Positions 7,731 to 15,992 of a stretch of 21,257 nt of DNA are shown piece after piece. The stretch lies in the IMG/VR virus record IMGVR_UViG_3300031578_000399, positions 1 to 21,257 of that record. One strand, 5' to 3'. Below the pieces are notes generated by a model. The model was given only the letters and a program-made list of their open reading frames with translations. It was not told the origin of the DNA and ran no database searches. The DNA comes from a virus. Numbering within the stretch: position 1 is the first letter of the stretch; every line of letters begins with the position of its first letter. A program made the position numbers and the translations under genes.

Positions 7731-9632
7731 TTATTCGTTTTCTTCTTCATCTTTTCTTACAGCAGACATTGTATTAATTAATAATGCATATTCATCATTA
7801 CTCATATTCTTAATTACATCTATTAACTTAATACTAGCTTCATTGCTTGGCTGCTGACTTGGCGATATTTTTGTTACTTTAGTTTTTGATTGTGGATTAG
7901 CCGGCTGCTTTTTCTTAGCTGGCTGTCCTTTAGGTCTACCTCTAGAAGGAGTACCTGTAGGTGCTCCTTGAACTGGTTGCACACCACCACCAAAAGGTGA
8001 CTTTTGAAATGGACTACCTACTATACCTAAAACACCTTCTAATACAAAAGGCAACTCTTCTTGCATATTATTAAACTCATTATCATAATCAAAACCTAAC
8101 TGCTCAAGCGCTGTTTGATATGATAACATACGTCTATCAACAAGCTGTGAAATAGTGCTCATATATAAAATTATATCCCTTAATATTGTATTATCCCATC
8201 TTATTTTTGGAAATCTATCAAAACCCATAGCATTAGCTATTTGTCTATATTCATTATAAATCCATCCTGTAACCTGACGCCTAGCATAATTAATTTCCTC
8301 AATTATAGCTCTAGTTATCAAACCTGCCTCAGCTACATTTACATTCGTAGTACCATCTATAAGCGCTCTTGAAATACCAATAGCGCCACTTATATCTTCA
8401 TTAACTTGCTTATATTTATCTTGACCAAGAATTTCACCTATTTCAGGTGAAATTATTCTTTCTATTTCTAAGGTATGATTCCACACTACATCAAATGCTT
8501 TACTAGGAGTATCAAATAATTTTGCAACAGTCTCTAACTGTGCTTGATCAGTAACAGGAAACTCATCATTACCAACAGTTATTTTTAAAATATAATTCGA
8601 AATACCATCTAGCGTACTAAGATCAGCTTCCCTTAAAGAATTTTTATATTCTAATGAATCAAAAGCCTTTACGCCTCTAGGTTTAGCATATCTTTCATAA
8701 GGCATTTTTCGATAATCTACACCACCAACATATTGAGGATCTAATTCAATTTTACCAGCCACCACTTGATTTTTAAATTCTGTTGGAAGGCTTTTCACAA
8801 TTACTTTTTCATCTTCTGTAAGCTCCTGCGGAGATTTAGCTAACATTTTTCTTAATTCAGCAGACGGTTCTAAAGTAACTGTTGTATTATCAAATAATAA
8901 ACTGCCCTCAATTGTTACTAACAAAGGATTTAATATAGTATATGCTATAGGCAAATAACCCTTAGACCACACTTTCTTTTTTGCAGCCTGTGCTTTTTTA
9001 CCAGTCAATCCCTCAGCAGCTTTTTCTTCTCTTCTTTTTTGAATTCTATTAGCTCTTTCAACTATATCATTAAGAATACTACGTTCTATTTTTTGACCTG
9101 GAATTGGAGATAAATAACTAACACCAGGCTCATATTTGCTTATAATCTTATAAGTTCGTACCATACCAATTCTAAAAAAATCAAAAAATATCCAATCTAA
9201 TACCTGCGTAAAATTAACATCAAAATTCCATGTATCATAAAATGCTTTTATTTTATTATCATCAATATCATTTTCAAAACCTTTTGCTGCAAGGTTTGTT
9301 AATATATCTATATGCGTACCATAAACATCATTTTCAAAATAATATTTCATGGCACGCGTAAATAAATTTCTAGGATCCTCTTCATATGGCGACTTCTTTA
9401 TTAAATCTAAAGCCGTTCTGTCTATCATATCTCTTCTTAAAGTAGCGGCTGTTTCAGCCATTCTTAGTTGTACAGATTTATTATCTGGTAAAGATGCTAG
9501 TATTTTATTAGTAGGCTTAACAAAAAATGCTGCTTTTCCAGTATTTGAGTCCACCTCTATTTTATGTATCCCAATATCCGGATATTTAGTTTGTAATTCA
9601 TGCGTTATTTTTCCTATCTCTTTTGAATCCAT
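7731..9632 (-). CDS. Portal protein
   Basis: I prefer the ATG at 9632 (633 residues); GGAG lies 6 bases before it but only 3 before the ATG at 9635. The portal forms the dodecameric DNA channel at one head vertex. Length fits. Visible features typical of portals include FENDVYGTHIDILTNLAAKGFE with the helical wing near residues 85-115, aromatic segments around VLDWIFFDFFRIGMVRTYK, a beta region with YLSPIPGQ and YTILNPLLVTIEG, and a long C-terminal helical part with RAIIEEINYARRQVTGWIYNEYRQI and LSYQTALEQLGFDY (crown/stem-like). The tail is low-complexity, with a basic segment containing SRGRPKGQPAKKK. The portal sits downstream of large terminase and upstream of the protease, as expected. 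Confidence 0.85.
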   Translation of the reverse strand: MDSKEIGKITHELQTKYPDIGIHKIEVDSNTGKAAFFVKPTNKILASLPDNKSVQLRMAETAATLRRDMIDRTALDLIKKSPYEEDPRNLFTRAMKYYFENDVYGTHIDILTNLAAKGFENDIDDNKIKAFYDTWNFDVNFTQVLDWIFFDFFRIGMVRTYKIISKYEPGVSYLSPIPGQKIERSILNDIVERANRIQKRREEKAAEGLTGKKAQAAKKKVWSKGYLPIAYTILNPLLVTIEGSLLFDNTTVTLEPSAELRKMLAKSPQELTEDEKVIVKSLPTEFKNQVVAGKIELDPQYVGGVDYRKMPYERYAKPRGVKAFDSLEYKNSLREADLSTLDGISNYILKITVGNDEFPVTDQAQLETVAKLFDTPSKAFDVVWNHTLEIERIISPEIGEILGQDKYKQVNEDISGAIGISRALIDGTTNVNVAEAGLITRAIIEEINYARRQVTGWIYNEYRQIANAMGFDRFPKIRWDNTILRDIILYMSTISQLVDRRMLSYQTALEQLGFDYDNEFNNMQEELPFVLEGVLGIVGSPFQKSPFGGGVQPVQGAPTGTPSRGRPKGQPAKKKQPANPQSKTKVTKISPSQQPSNEASIKLIDVIKNMSNDEYALLINTMSAVRKDEEENE

Positions 9633-9635
9633 CAT

Positions 9636-10412
9636 TTACTCCTTTATATTTTGCTTAAGTAAAAATAATCTGGCGGTTTCTGTTTCCTTACCTCGTAATG
9701 AGCAATGGCAATTCTCACAAACTGTTATACCATTCCACACTTCAAATCTGATGAAATCATATATATTAAATGGCCATAAATGATGAGCTCTTAAATTACC
9801 GCTTTTACTTTTTCCACATATTTGGCAAATATAATTATCTCTTTTATAGACTTCGTCACGCCATTTTTTATATTCAAGTGAATTTCTTATTTCCTGATTC
9901 TTTAAAGTTATGCCGCCTTTCCAATTCCAATGCTTTTTGCCAGCACTTTTATTTCTATTTCTACCTTTTTTTGCTTCTGACATTTTTTGACGAGTTTCTA
10001 TTGAAATTATTTTGCCTTTATTAATTTCGCCAACTTTTTCTATTTGTAAGCAACCACATGATTTAGTATGTCCATTTTTTAAACTAGATCCTTGAACAAT
10101 TCTTTTAGTACCACAATCACATAAGCATTGATAAAATTGATGATGATTTTTTCTATAAGCTGGCGATATTACTAATAGTCTTCCAAATTTTTGGCCATTT
10201 AACATTACTTCATTGATTTCGCTAGCTTTCTCTCTTCTATAACAACCGCAACTTTTAACGTTTCCTCTTTTTAAATCTTTCCCATTTATAATAACATATT
10301 CACCACAATTACATAATGCCCACCAATAGCTTTTATTATTTTTTACATAAGCAAATGCTATAACAAGCAATCTATAAAACTTCTTTCCAATTAAATTTAA
10401 TCTTTTAGACAT
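9636..10412 (-). CDS. Free-standing HNH homing endonuclease with duplicated zinc modules
   Basis: A 258-residue nuclease. Residues 1-66 and 71-131 are two copies of one module: FxRLLVI, then a C-x-C-G pair and a K-S-C-G-C end, as in DNA-binding modules of phage HNH enzymes. A NUMOD3-type helix follows (about 137-150, SIETRQKMSEAKKG). The C-terminal HNH domain is complete: Cys196-x-x-Cys199, His210-His211, and NGITVCENCH with Cys232, Cys235 and His236. Such enzymes cut phage DNA and spread their own gene. It sits between the holin-like and portal genes, not inside a gene, and the portal ribosome site lies in its last codons. Confidence 0.88.
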   Translation of the reverse strand: MSKRLNLIGKKFYRLLVIAFAYVKNNKSYWWALCNCGEYVIINGKDLKRGNVKSCGCYRREKASEINEVMLNGQKFGRLLVISPAYRKNHHQFYQCLCDCGTKRIVQGSSLKNGHTKSCGCLQIEKVGEINKGKIISIETRQKMSEAKKGRNRNKSAGKKHWNWKGGITLKNQEIRNSLEYKKWRDEVYKRDNYICQICGKSKSGNLRAHHLWPFNIYDFIRFEVWNGITVCENCHCSLRGKETETARLFLLKQNIKE

Positions 10413-10414
10413 TT

Positions 10415-10663
10415 TTATATTTTATCTATCATCTCCTTGCCATTACCGTTACCATTTTTATTAAGAATATTTGCTACTTGAAATACTCCTTTAACTCCAA
10501 AAATAATGCCAAAAATAGTAGCTAAATTCCCACCATTAATAAAACCAGTTACACATAACACTACTGTAGTAGCTAAAGCTAATACTTTAATAGAAATTAG
10601 CTGAACAAAAAATTTTTGTAACCAACTATCCCAAAATTTCCAACTAATAATAGAATAAGACAT
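10415..10663 (-). CDS. Two-helix membrane protein, candidate holin
   Basis: I start it at the ATG at 10663 (82 residues, MSYSIISWKF), with AAAGGA nine bases upstream. A TTG six codons earlier overlaps that site and is unlikely. Two hydrophobic segments, about residues 21-43 and 47-66, are joined by a short GG-containing turn; the C-terminus is short, glycine/asparagine-rich and charged. Small size and two transmembrane helices fit a holin that permeabilises the membrane at lysis. The putative endolysin is about 6 kb upstream rather than adjacent, so this is a candidate only. Other small membrane proteins could look the same. Confidence 0.5.
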   Translation of the reverse strand: MSYSIISWKFWDSWLQKFFVQLISIKVLALATTVVLCVTGFINGGNLATIFGIIFGVKGVFQVANILNKNGNGNGKEMIDKI

Positions 10664-10714
10664 AATAATTAGTCCTTTCAATATAAACTGCCACTTCCTG
10701 CTAAGATCAGTTAG

Positions 10715-12424
10715 TTAATTCTTCTTAGACAATAACGCATATTTACTAGTCGGAACAGTACTAATACCCGCTACAGCATTTGCAAACCTTGACCCCATAT
10801 GATGTGGCCTAATCAACCCATTACCATACAAAACAGGCGACTGCTCTTCTACCTCTCTATTCAATTCTTTTGCGCCCCATGCAGCAAGAATCAAAGCTGA
10901 ATATAAGTCTTTATTTTGACCTTTTTTAGGGGTATCAAAATGCCGTAAACCTCTAGATGTTTCCGTAACTATAATATTTAGCATTTGAGACTTTAAAAGC
11001 CCTACCTCATCATATAATTTCTCTTCTACACTAGATCCAGAATCTGGCGGCTTAGGAAATCTAAGATCTTTATTTTCTAATAAAGCCAAAGTATCAAAAT
11101 TAGCATCAGAAATCCATGCCGGAGCCGGATTAACCATTTGCAATATGTGCTTACCTTTTTTGTCTTTGGTTTTTTCATCTCCTCTATCTATTATTGGTAT
11201 ACGATTATTATAGCCTTCTTGTAATAAGTCTTTAATAGAATTACCGCCACCTTGTGAATCCATAAATATTCTAATAATATTAAATTTATCAGCCAAGTCT
11301 TGTATTTTCATTGTCATTTCTTGTGTTGTCTTTTTCTTAATGCCTTTAACATATACTATTTTATTAGGATCTCCAAGTTCAATAATAACCATAGCACATG
11401 ATGCTGATCCGCCTTGACTTGGATCAACTCCTAACACATATTTTTTGTTCGGGTCTCCAAATAAACAAATACCAAAACTACTGTTCAAAGTACACCCATC
11501 AAGTAAAGAAGCTTTAAAAAAGCCATCACTATCAGAAACCATAGCAGCCTCATATTCCATCATGAATTCAATAGACGCCATAGTTCTTTTAGCTTCTTTT
11601 ATATTTTCTTCATCAAGAAACCCATTTGGCAACATTTGATAAGGCACTTGGTGTACAGCATATCTAGTCCTTTCGCCTTCTTCCTTCATTGCTTGCCAAT
11701 AAGCCTTCATTCTTTTCCACATATGATTAAATTTAAAATATCCAGAAGAAGCCATGACCATCTTATTAGCGGATTCCTCAACAATATCATCTTCCGTAGC
11801 CAATCCAGCATCTATCAATCTTTTCATTCTTTCTATATATCGTACTTTTTCCATAGGCTCCAATGCAACAGCAGCCATTGGCCTAATAACCATATCAAGA
11901 ATTGATGGAGGGACTTGTGCTAATTCGTCTACTTCTATTAAATAAAAACGACTTCCTCTAATTTTTGCACCGTCTGTACCGAGCGGTAGCGCTTCAATAT
12001 AGCTCCCATTAGAATTATCGGTGCCTTTAAATTTAATATAACAACTATCAGATCCTCTAATAGGCCTTTTTTCACACGCCTCTCTAAAAATAGGAGATCT
12101 GGTATATAGTTTTTCAATTTCAGCAAAAATTAGTTTTGCTTGTCTAAAACTTGAACTAATTAATCCAACTCTGTATCCAGGATACAGTAAGCCATGTAAA
12201 ACAGCATTAGTTCCTAATAAAAAAGTTTTGCCACCACCCCTAGATACAATAGAAATAGTAAAATTTTTAAACCACATATCTCTTAAAATAATACGTTGAA
12301 TAGGAGCAAGGTCTATTCTTAAAAGATCATAAGCAGCTAAAATTGGATCATTACGATACAATTCTATCATTTCAGCGCCACGATCCATTATAATATCTAC
12401 ATTATCATATAGATCTATGTTCAA
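10715..12424 (-). CDS. terL: Terminase large subunit
   Basis: A 569-residue DNA-packaging motor and nuclease. Walker A is SRGGGKTF (residues 61-68) and Walker B is YLIEVDE (about 161-167) with the catalytic Glu. The C-terminal RNase-H-like nuclease has its acidic residues at VLGVDPSQGG (Asp334), IFMDSQGGG (Asp389) and KDLYSALI (Asp506). The start is a TTG with GAGGGGG about 7 bases upstream; the next ATG (12388) has no comparable site. It follows the candidate small subunit and precedes the portal gene, apart from the holin-like and HNH genes between them. All catalytic motifs look intact. Confidence 0.95.
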   Translation of the reverse strand: MNIDLYDNVDIIMDRGAEMIELYRNDPILAAYDLLRIDLAPIQRIILRDMWFKNFTISIVSRGGGKTFLLGTNAVLHGLLYPGYRVGLISSSFRQAKLIFAEIEKLYTRSPIFREACEKRPIRGSDSCYIKFKGTDNSNGSYIEALPLGTDGAKIRGSRFYLIEVDELAQVPPSILDMVIRPMAAVALEPMEKVRYIERMKRLIDAGLATEDDIVEESANKMVMASSGYFKFNHMWKRMKAYWQAMKEEGERTRYAVHQVPYQMLPNGFLDEENIKEAKRTMASIEFMMEYEAAMVSDSDGFFKASLLDGCTLNSSFGICLFGDPNKKYVLGVDPSQGGSASCAMVIIELGDPNKIVYVKGIKKKTTQEMTMKIQDLADKFNIIRIFMDSQGGGNSIKDLLQEGYNNRIPIIDRGDEKTKDKKGKHILQMVNPAPAWISDANFDTLALLENKDLRFPKPPDSGSSVEEKLYDEVGLLKSQMLNIIVTETSRGLRHFDTPKKGQNKDLYSALILAAWGAKELNREVEEQSPVLYGNGLIRPHHMGSRFANAVAGISTVPTSKYALLSKKN

Positions 12425-12444
12425 AACTAACCCCCTCTTTATGT

Positions 12445-12972
12445 CTAGTCATCAACCTCTATAGTCTCAGCATCAACATCATATCTATTACCAATCAATA
12501 ATTCGGACTTAAGCAATTCCTTTTCTTCATCCTCAAATTTAGAAGTTCTAGTTAACATTTCTCTCTTCCTATCCATATCATAAGCTACCGCTAGATCAAC
12601 TATTGAAAACCCACCAAGCTTTTTTGGATCTATTCTATCTCTTCTTCGCGAGACTAGATTTTCTTTTAATTTCTCTGTTTGTTTTCTTATTTTTTCAATA
12701 GAAGCAGAAGCGTCCAATAAATCAGTATTTTTGCCTTTGCTAGCTTTTAATAATCGTATTTCAAGAACTTTGTTTAAAGCTATGCTCATCAGATCATCCA
12801 TATCATTAGCTGTAAGATTATCTTCATCAAAGTCCTTCAAATAAATAGCAATTAGGCCTTTATAAAGCTTTATTTCGCCTTCTTCGAGGATTTCTTCGGC
12901 GGGTATTAAATCTTCCATTAATTCTCTGAACTTAGGCGGGTTTTTAGGCCTCCCCCTCTTATTGTCCACCAT
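12445..12972 (-). CDS. Candidate terminase small subunit
   Basis: A 175-residue charged, helical protein directly upstream of the large terminase. The N-terminus carries an AT-hook-like KRGRPKNPPKF, then an acidic helical region with a long amphipathic helix (about residues 85-112, SIEKIRKQTEKLKENL) and a C-terminal acidic segment. There is no clear helix-turn-helix by eye. Position, size, DNA-binding basic N-terminus and oligomerising helix fit a small terminase that recognises packaging DNA. The next gene upstream is another AT-hook protein and is the alternative candidate. The start has AGGAGG 6 bases upstream. Confidence 0.5.
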   Translation of the reverse strand: MVDNKRGRPKNPPKFRELMEDLIPAEEILEEGEIKLYKGLIAIYLKDFDEDNLTANDMDDLMSIALNKVLEIRLLKASKGKNTDLLDASASIEKIRKQTEKLKENLVSRRRDRIDPKKLGGFSIVDLAVAYDMDRKREMLTRTSKFEDEEKELLKSELLIGNRYDVDAETIEVDD

Positions 12973-12980
12973 AAAACCTC

Positions 12981-13427
12981 CTATAACAGCGAATGCAGTA
13001 TTTCTAATTCGTTTGTAAGTCCTTGCTCTGTTAATTCCTCCTTTAGCATTACAAAAAATTCTGGTGTAGCATTATGACTAAAATCGTCTATCTCTGACCC
13101 AAGGCATAATTCTAATTTACCTAAAAATAATAATTTTTTTTCTGTCATTACATTTTCGGTTTTGTCTATATCTTCTTTGTTATTTAATATCCATCTTCTT
13201 ATACTTTTCGGAAAATATTTATAATCATCACGCATAGTATCAGATAAAGGATCTTTTTCTTTAAAATATTTCACTAACGATTTAGATATTTTATCCTTAG
13301 TTTCTTCTGAATGGCGCCTACCAAAACGACTTTCTCTTATTCTTTCTTTAGAGTCTTCACTCAATCTAAATCCTTCTGGCCTTCCTCGTTTTTTTCTTAT
13401 TTTTATATTATTAATAGTATTATCCAT
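12981..13427 (-). CDS. AT-hook / NUMOD3 DNA-binding protein
   Basis: A 148-residue protein. Residues 10-17 give a basic AT-hook-like KKRGRP. Residues 22-51 hold two NUMOD3-type units (LSEDSKERIRESRFG and HSEETKDKISKSL), a short DNA-binding motif typical of homing endonucleases. No GIY-YIG or HNH nuclease domain follows; the C-terminal half (about 60-148) is a helical region of unknown family. The gene overlaps the NusG-like gene by 8 bases, with its ribosome site (GGAGAA) inside it, which suggests coupled translation. It may be a domesticated homing-endonuclease DNA-binding part acting as regulator or packaging factor. Confidence 0.65.
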   Translation of the reverse strand: MDNTINNIKIRKKRGRPEGFRLSEDSKERIRESRFGRRHSEETKDKISKSLVKYFKEKDPLSDTMRDDYKYFPKSIRRWILNNKEDIDKTENVMTEKKLLFLGKLELCLGSEIDDFSHNATPEFFVMLKEELTEQGLTNELEILHSLL

Positions 13428-13920
13428 TTACTTTCTCCGTATCTACATCATCTATAGAACATTTTATAATTCTCTCCGCTCCAAATATCTTAATACTAAC
13501 AGATAATTTATTACCATCAATCCCAACTAAAGTAGCTATCATGCCCTTAAATGGGGTACTTATTAATTTTACATTCATGCCAACTTTTAATTTACTAACA
13601 GGCACTAAGTCTTCATATCTTGTTTTATCCATTTTTCTTATTTCTTTTATTTCTTCTTGTGAACATACTCCAAGATAATTATGTATCCATGGATATTTTT
13701 TTAATTTTGATATTGTTTCATTATCACTATGATCATATTTTATAAATAAATAATTTGCATATAATGGCACATTTTCTTTTTTAATTCCTGATTTAGTACT
13801 ATGCTCCTTTTCGGCTACTGGATATAATACATCTTTTATTTCTAATATAGTGTCTATATATTCTTTTATCTTTCTATATTTATTAGTACTAATTGTCCAA
13901 ACATGCCATTTATTAGCCAT
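13420..13920 (-). CDS. NusG/RfaH-like transcription elongation factor
   Basis: A 166-residue protein with the two-domain plan of NusG. The NGN domain (about residues 4-85) begins WHVWTISTNKYRKIKEY, passes a variable loop, then VPLYANYLFIKYDHSDNETISKLKKYPWIHNYLG, matching the conserved P-x-Y-x-F-V and P-G-V/W-x-x-F/Y-L-G parts of NusG. The C-terminal KOW domain (108-160) has LKVGMNVKLISTPFKGMIATLVGI and a final strand before the end. In bacteria this family binds the RNA polymerase clamp helices and prevents pausing; specialised paralogs (RfaH, LoaP) act on single long operons. It overlaps its neighbours on both sides and lies immediately upstream of the packaging/head block, so an operon-specific antitermination role is inferred. 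Confidence 0.85.
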   Translation of the reverse strand: MANKWHVWTISTNKYRKIKEYIDTILEIKDVLYPVAEKEHSTKSGIKKENVPLYANYLFIKYDHSDNETISKLKKYPWIHNYLGVCSQEEIKEIRKMDKTRYEDLVPVSKLKVGMNVKLISTPFKGMIATLVGIDGNKLSVSIKIFGAERIIKCSIDDVDTEKVNG

Positions 13921-14185
13921 TTACAAGCTCCACCTTTGTAACTTTTTTACATTTACTGCAAATACACATAATAGTTCTTTTAGGAGCAAAAAAAGAATTT
14001 CCACACTCTGAGCATTGAAACAAATGAGCTTTTCTTGAATTTTGCGGTTTAGAAAAAGTAAAAGGTAAATTTTTATTACCATCAGCAAGGCTAGATTCTC
14101 TATGAATCTTTTCTCTATGCTTTCTTTCCCCGCCTTCAGGTACCCATCTTCGTGGCGTACTTCCTGGACTTAACTCTCCTGGCAT
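13913..14185 (-). CDS. Small zinc-ribbon protein
   Basis: A 90-residue protein with a basic, probably disordered N-terminal half and a C-terminal zinc ribbon: Cys58-x-x-Cys61 and Cys76-x-x-Cys79, with an additional Cys74. It overlaps the HD gene by 16 bases and the NusG-like gene by 8 bases, with ribosome sites inside the preceding genes, so the three are likely co-translated. Zinc ribbons of this size often bind nucleic acid or RNA polymerase; a link to the NusG-like protein is an inference from position. No named family recognised. Confidence 0.65.
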   Translation of the reverse strand: MPGELSPGSTPRRWVPEGGERKHREKIHRESSLADGNKNLPFTFSKPQNSRKAHLFQCSECGNSFFAPKRTIMCICSKCKKVTKVELVNG

Positions 14186-14793
14186 TTTTTATTCTCCTTT
14201 TTTGATGTATTAAACCCTAATCCATCCTTTCTTAAATAATCAATGGCTATAAATCTTTTACTAACAGTATAATCAGCTATATAAACACATAATTCTTCCA
14301 ATGTATAATCTGTCATCGCCTTACGGACTGATTTATCTGTCCATTGGCCATAATGATAAAAAATTGCCCAATAAATAATATTGGCTGATGCTTTATCAAG
14401 TTTATCTTTAAATCCATCATTATAAATATCTGCAACAAATTTTGCCATTATTTGTGGATGCTCTCTTACAGTATGGCCACTAGCTTTCTCCAGCCCCTGC
14501 TTAGCAAAATCATGAAGCAATGCTGCTGCACATATCTCGTCTCTATGATATTCACAGCCAAGTGCTCTTGATAATTCATATGCAAGAGTAAATACTTTCT
14601 TAGTATGCAAAATAGTACCATCACCAGCTAACTCATCAAGTGGATGATACAAGCCGCTCGAGCTTGATGGGCAATCCCAAAAAATATAATCTGGAGATTT
14701 ATTTATGCATTCCTTTACAAAATCTTTTATTTTTTTATTAGAAATTAAATTTAATTCTTCCTTAAATAATTCTAATCTTTCCTTTAATTCCAT
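14170..14793 (-). CDS. HD-domain phosphohydrolase
   Basis: A 207-residue protein with the metal-binding pattern of the HD superfamily: His63 in GTILHTKKV, His94-Asp95 in AALLHDFAK, further histidines at EHP (His112) and FYHYGQW (His147), and a later Asp in YIADYTVSKRF. HD enzymes cut phosphate esters of nucleotides or cyclic nucleotides; the substrate here is not known. The nearby nucleotide kinase suggests a role in nucleotide pools, and a defence-countering role (removing signalling nucleotides) is an alternative. The start has AAAAGGAG 6-7 bases upstream. Confidence 0.8.
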   Translation of the reverse strand: MELKERLELFKEELNLISNKKIKDFVKECINKSPDYIFWDCPSSSSGLYHPLDELAGDGTILHTKKVFTLAYELSRALGCEYHRDEICAAALLHDFAKQGLEKASGHTVREHPQIMAKFVADIYNDGFKDKLDKASANIIYWAIFYHYGQWTDKSVRKAMTDYTLEELCVYIADYTVSKRFIAIDYLRKDGLGFNTSKKENKKCQES

Positions 14794-14809
14794 TATACTC
14801 TCCTTTTAA

Positions 14810-15028
14810 TTATCTAGATGGTAAAGTAAGAGAATCGCTATTTAATCTAATTGTTCTTACTCTTATAGTAGGATTCTGAGCATTATATCCCAACTGGCCC
14901 ATAGCAACCCTGCCATAATTTCTTGCATTATCATAACTCATAAATCTTGCATTATTATTACGAGAAAGAGTTGCTCCCTCATTATATCTAATAAATCTAC
15001 TTCTTATTTCATTCACAGGAATAGCCAT
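14810..15028 (-). CDS. Small basic protein, unknown
   Basis: A 72-residue protein rich in arginine and asparagine and poor in acidic residues, which suggests nucleic-acid binding or a virion-packaged peptide. Two arginine/aromatic patches look alike (SRFIRYN and ARFMSYD). A good ribosome site (AAAAGGAGGG) lies upstream. No family recognised; it sits between the HD gene and another small unknown. Confidence 0.55.
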   Translation of the reverse strand: MAIPVNEIRSRFIRYNEGATLSRNNNARFMSYDNARNYGRVAMGQLGYNAQNPTIRVRTIRLNSDSLTLPSR

Positions 15029-15052
15029 AATTTACAGCCCTCCTTTTAACTT

Positions 15053-15328
15053 TTACATTCTCTCTTTCAATTCTTTATATTCTTTAGCATTCTCTTCTTT
15101 TCTTGGATCAATTTCGTCTTTATTAGCTGTCATCCAAGTCATTAACGCCATCACAAAATCTGGAATGGCATCGCCTTTCCATTCATAAGAGATTCTTAAA
15201 AATTCATCATCTCCTCTTTTAATTCCCACACTAGCATATTTATAATCCCTGCTTCTAGAAATGTCAGCTCCAATAATTTCGTCTGGCACTATGACAATAG
15301 TTAAATTTTTACCTTTCTTATCAGCCAT
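15053..15328 (-). CDS. Small unknown protein
   Basis: A 91-residue protein with a short beta-rich N-terminal part (LTIVIVPDEIIG), a central FLRISYEW strand, a helix around IPDFVMALMTWM and a highly charged C-terminal tail. No motif recognised. It starts with CAGGAGG upstream and lies immediately downstream of the kinase gene, in the same tight run. Confidence 0.5.
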   Translation of the reverse strand: MADKKGKNLTIVIVPDEIIGADISRSRDYKYASVGIKRGDDEFLRISYEWKGDAIPDFVMALMTWMTANKDEIDPRKEENAKEYKELKERM

Positions 15329-15329
15329 T

Positions 15330-15992
15330 TTATATAATCCTCCTGTCTTTACTTAATTTTTCTATCAATAATATAGCATCTACTATATTATGACTAGCTT
15401 TTTTTAGATCTTCTAAAGATCCATTATTCTCAACAATCATATCAAAATCTTTATAAGCATCCAAGCCAGTTTCAGATTCATGATCAATGCCATGAATTTT
15501 ATTTTCTGACTCTCTAATTATTCTAATAAGAAAACCGTTTTCTTTCTTAATAAATTCAGCTTCATTAATATGTCTTACATCAGTTATTATATAATCTTTA
15601 TGTCCTTTTCTTTCTAGATCTTCCATCCATTTTCTCAAAGCAATGACCCAAAAATCATAATTTATTTTTCTATAAAAGGCTCCCAACTCTTGCATAATTT
15701 CACGAGGCGTCCAATAAATAACAGTTACAGAATTAGTCACCAATTCCGATTCTGTTATTTCGTCCTTCCATTTATTATGTGGTTTTAGATATCTATTATC
15801 TGGAATTTCTTTTTTATCGCCATATAACTGATCATCATCTAAACCAAATTGAAATTTACACATATTTTTCAATTCAGCAGCAAATGCTATATGATAAAAT
15901 TCTCTATCATATTTTGATTTAAATATTTCTATTAAATATTTTGCTAACTGATCTTTACCAGATCTTGCCTTTCCTGAAACTCCGACAATCAT
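15330..15992 (-). CDS. Deoxynucleoside monophosphate kinase (T4 gp1-like)
   Basis: A 220-residue P-loop kinase. The P-loop is SGKARSGKD (Gly7 to Asp14). Further features typical of phage dNMP kinases are the FAAELKNMC helix, TPREIMQELG, DYIITDVRHINEAEFI and the ending of the catalytic core at HESETGLDAY, with DFDMIVENNGSLEDL near the C-terminus. It would phosphorylate dNMPs to dNDPs with ATP for phage DNA synthesis, and such enzymes often accept modified bases. It overlaps the preceding gene by the 4 bases ATGA, with AAGGAG inside that gene. Confidence 0.88.
   Translation of the reverse strand: MIVGVSGKARSGKDQLAKYLIEIFKSKYDREFYHIAFAAELKNMCKFQFGLDDDQLYGDKKEIPDNRYLKPHNKWKDEITESELVTNSVTVIYWTPREIMQELGAFYRKINYDFWVIALRKWMEDLERKGHKDYIITDVRHINEAEFIKKENGFLIRIIRESENKIHGIDHESETGLDAYKDFDMIVENNGSLEDLKKASHNIVDAILLIEKLSKDRRII

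Noticed and set aside
9349-9783. Plus-strand frame of 144 codons across the HNH-portal junction
   Set aside because: Mirror of the well-supported portal and HNH genes; no recognisable motif or ribosome site.
10715-12424. Intron or intein in the terminase gene, given the nearby homing endonuclease
   Set aside because: The terminase reading frame is continuous with ATPase and nuclease motifs at normal spacing.
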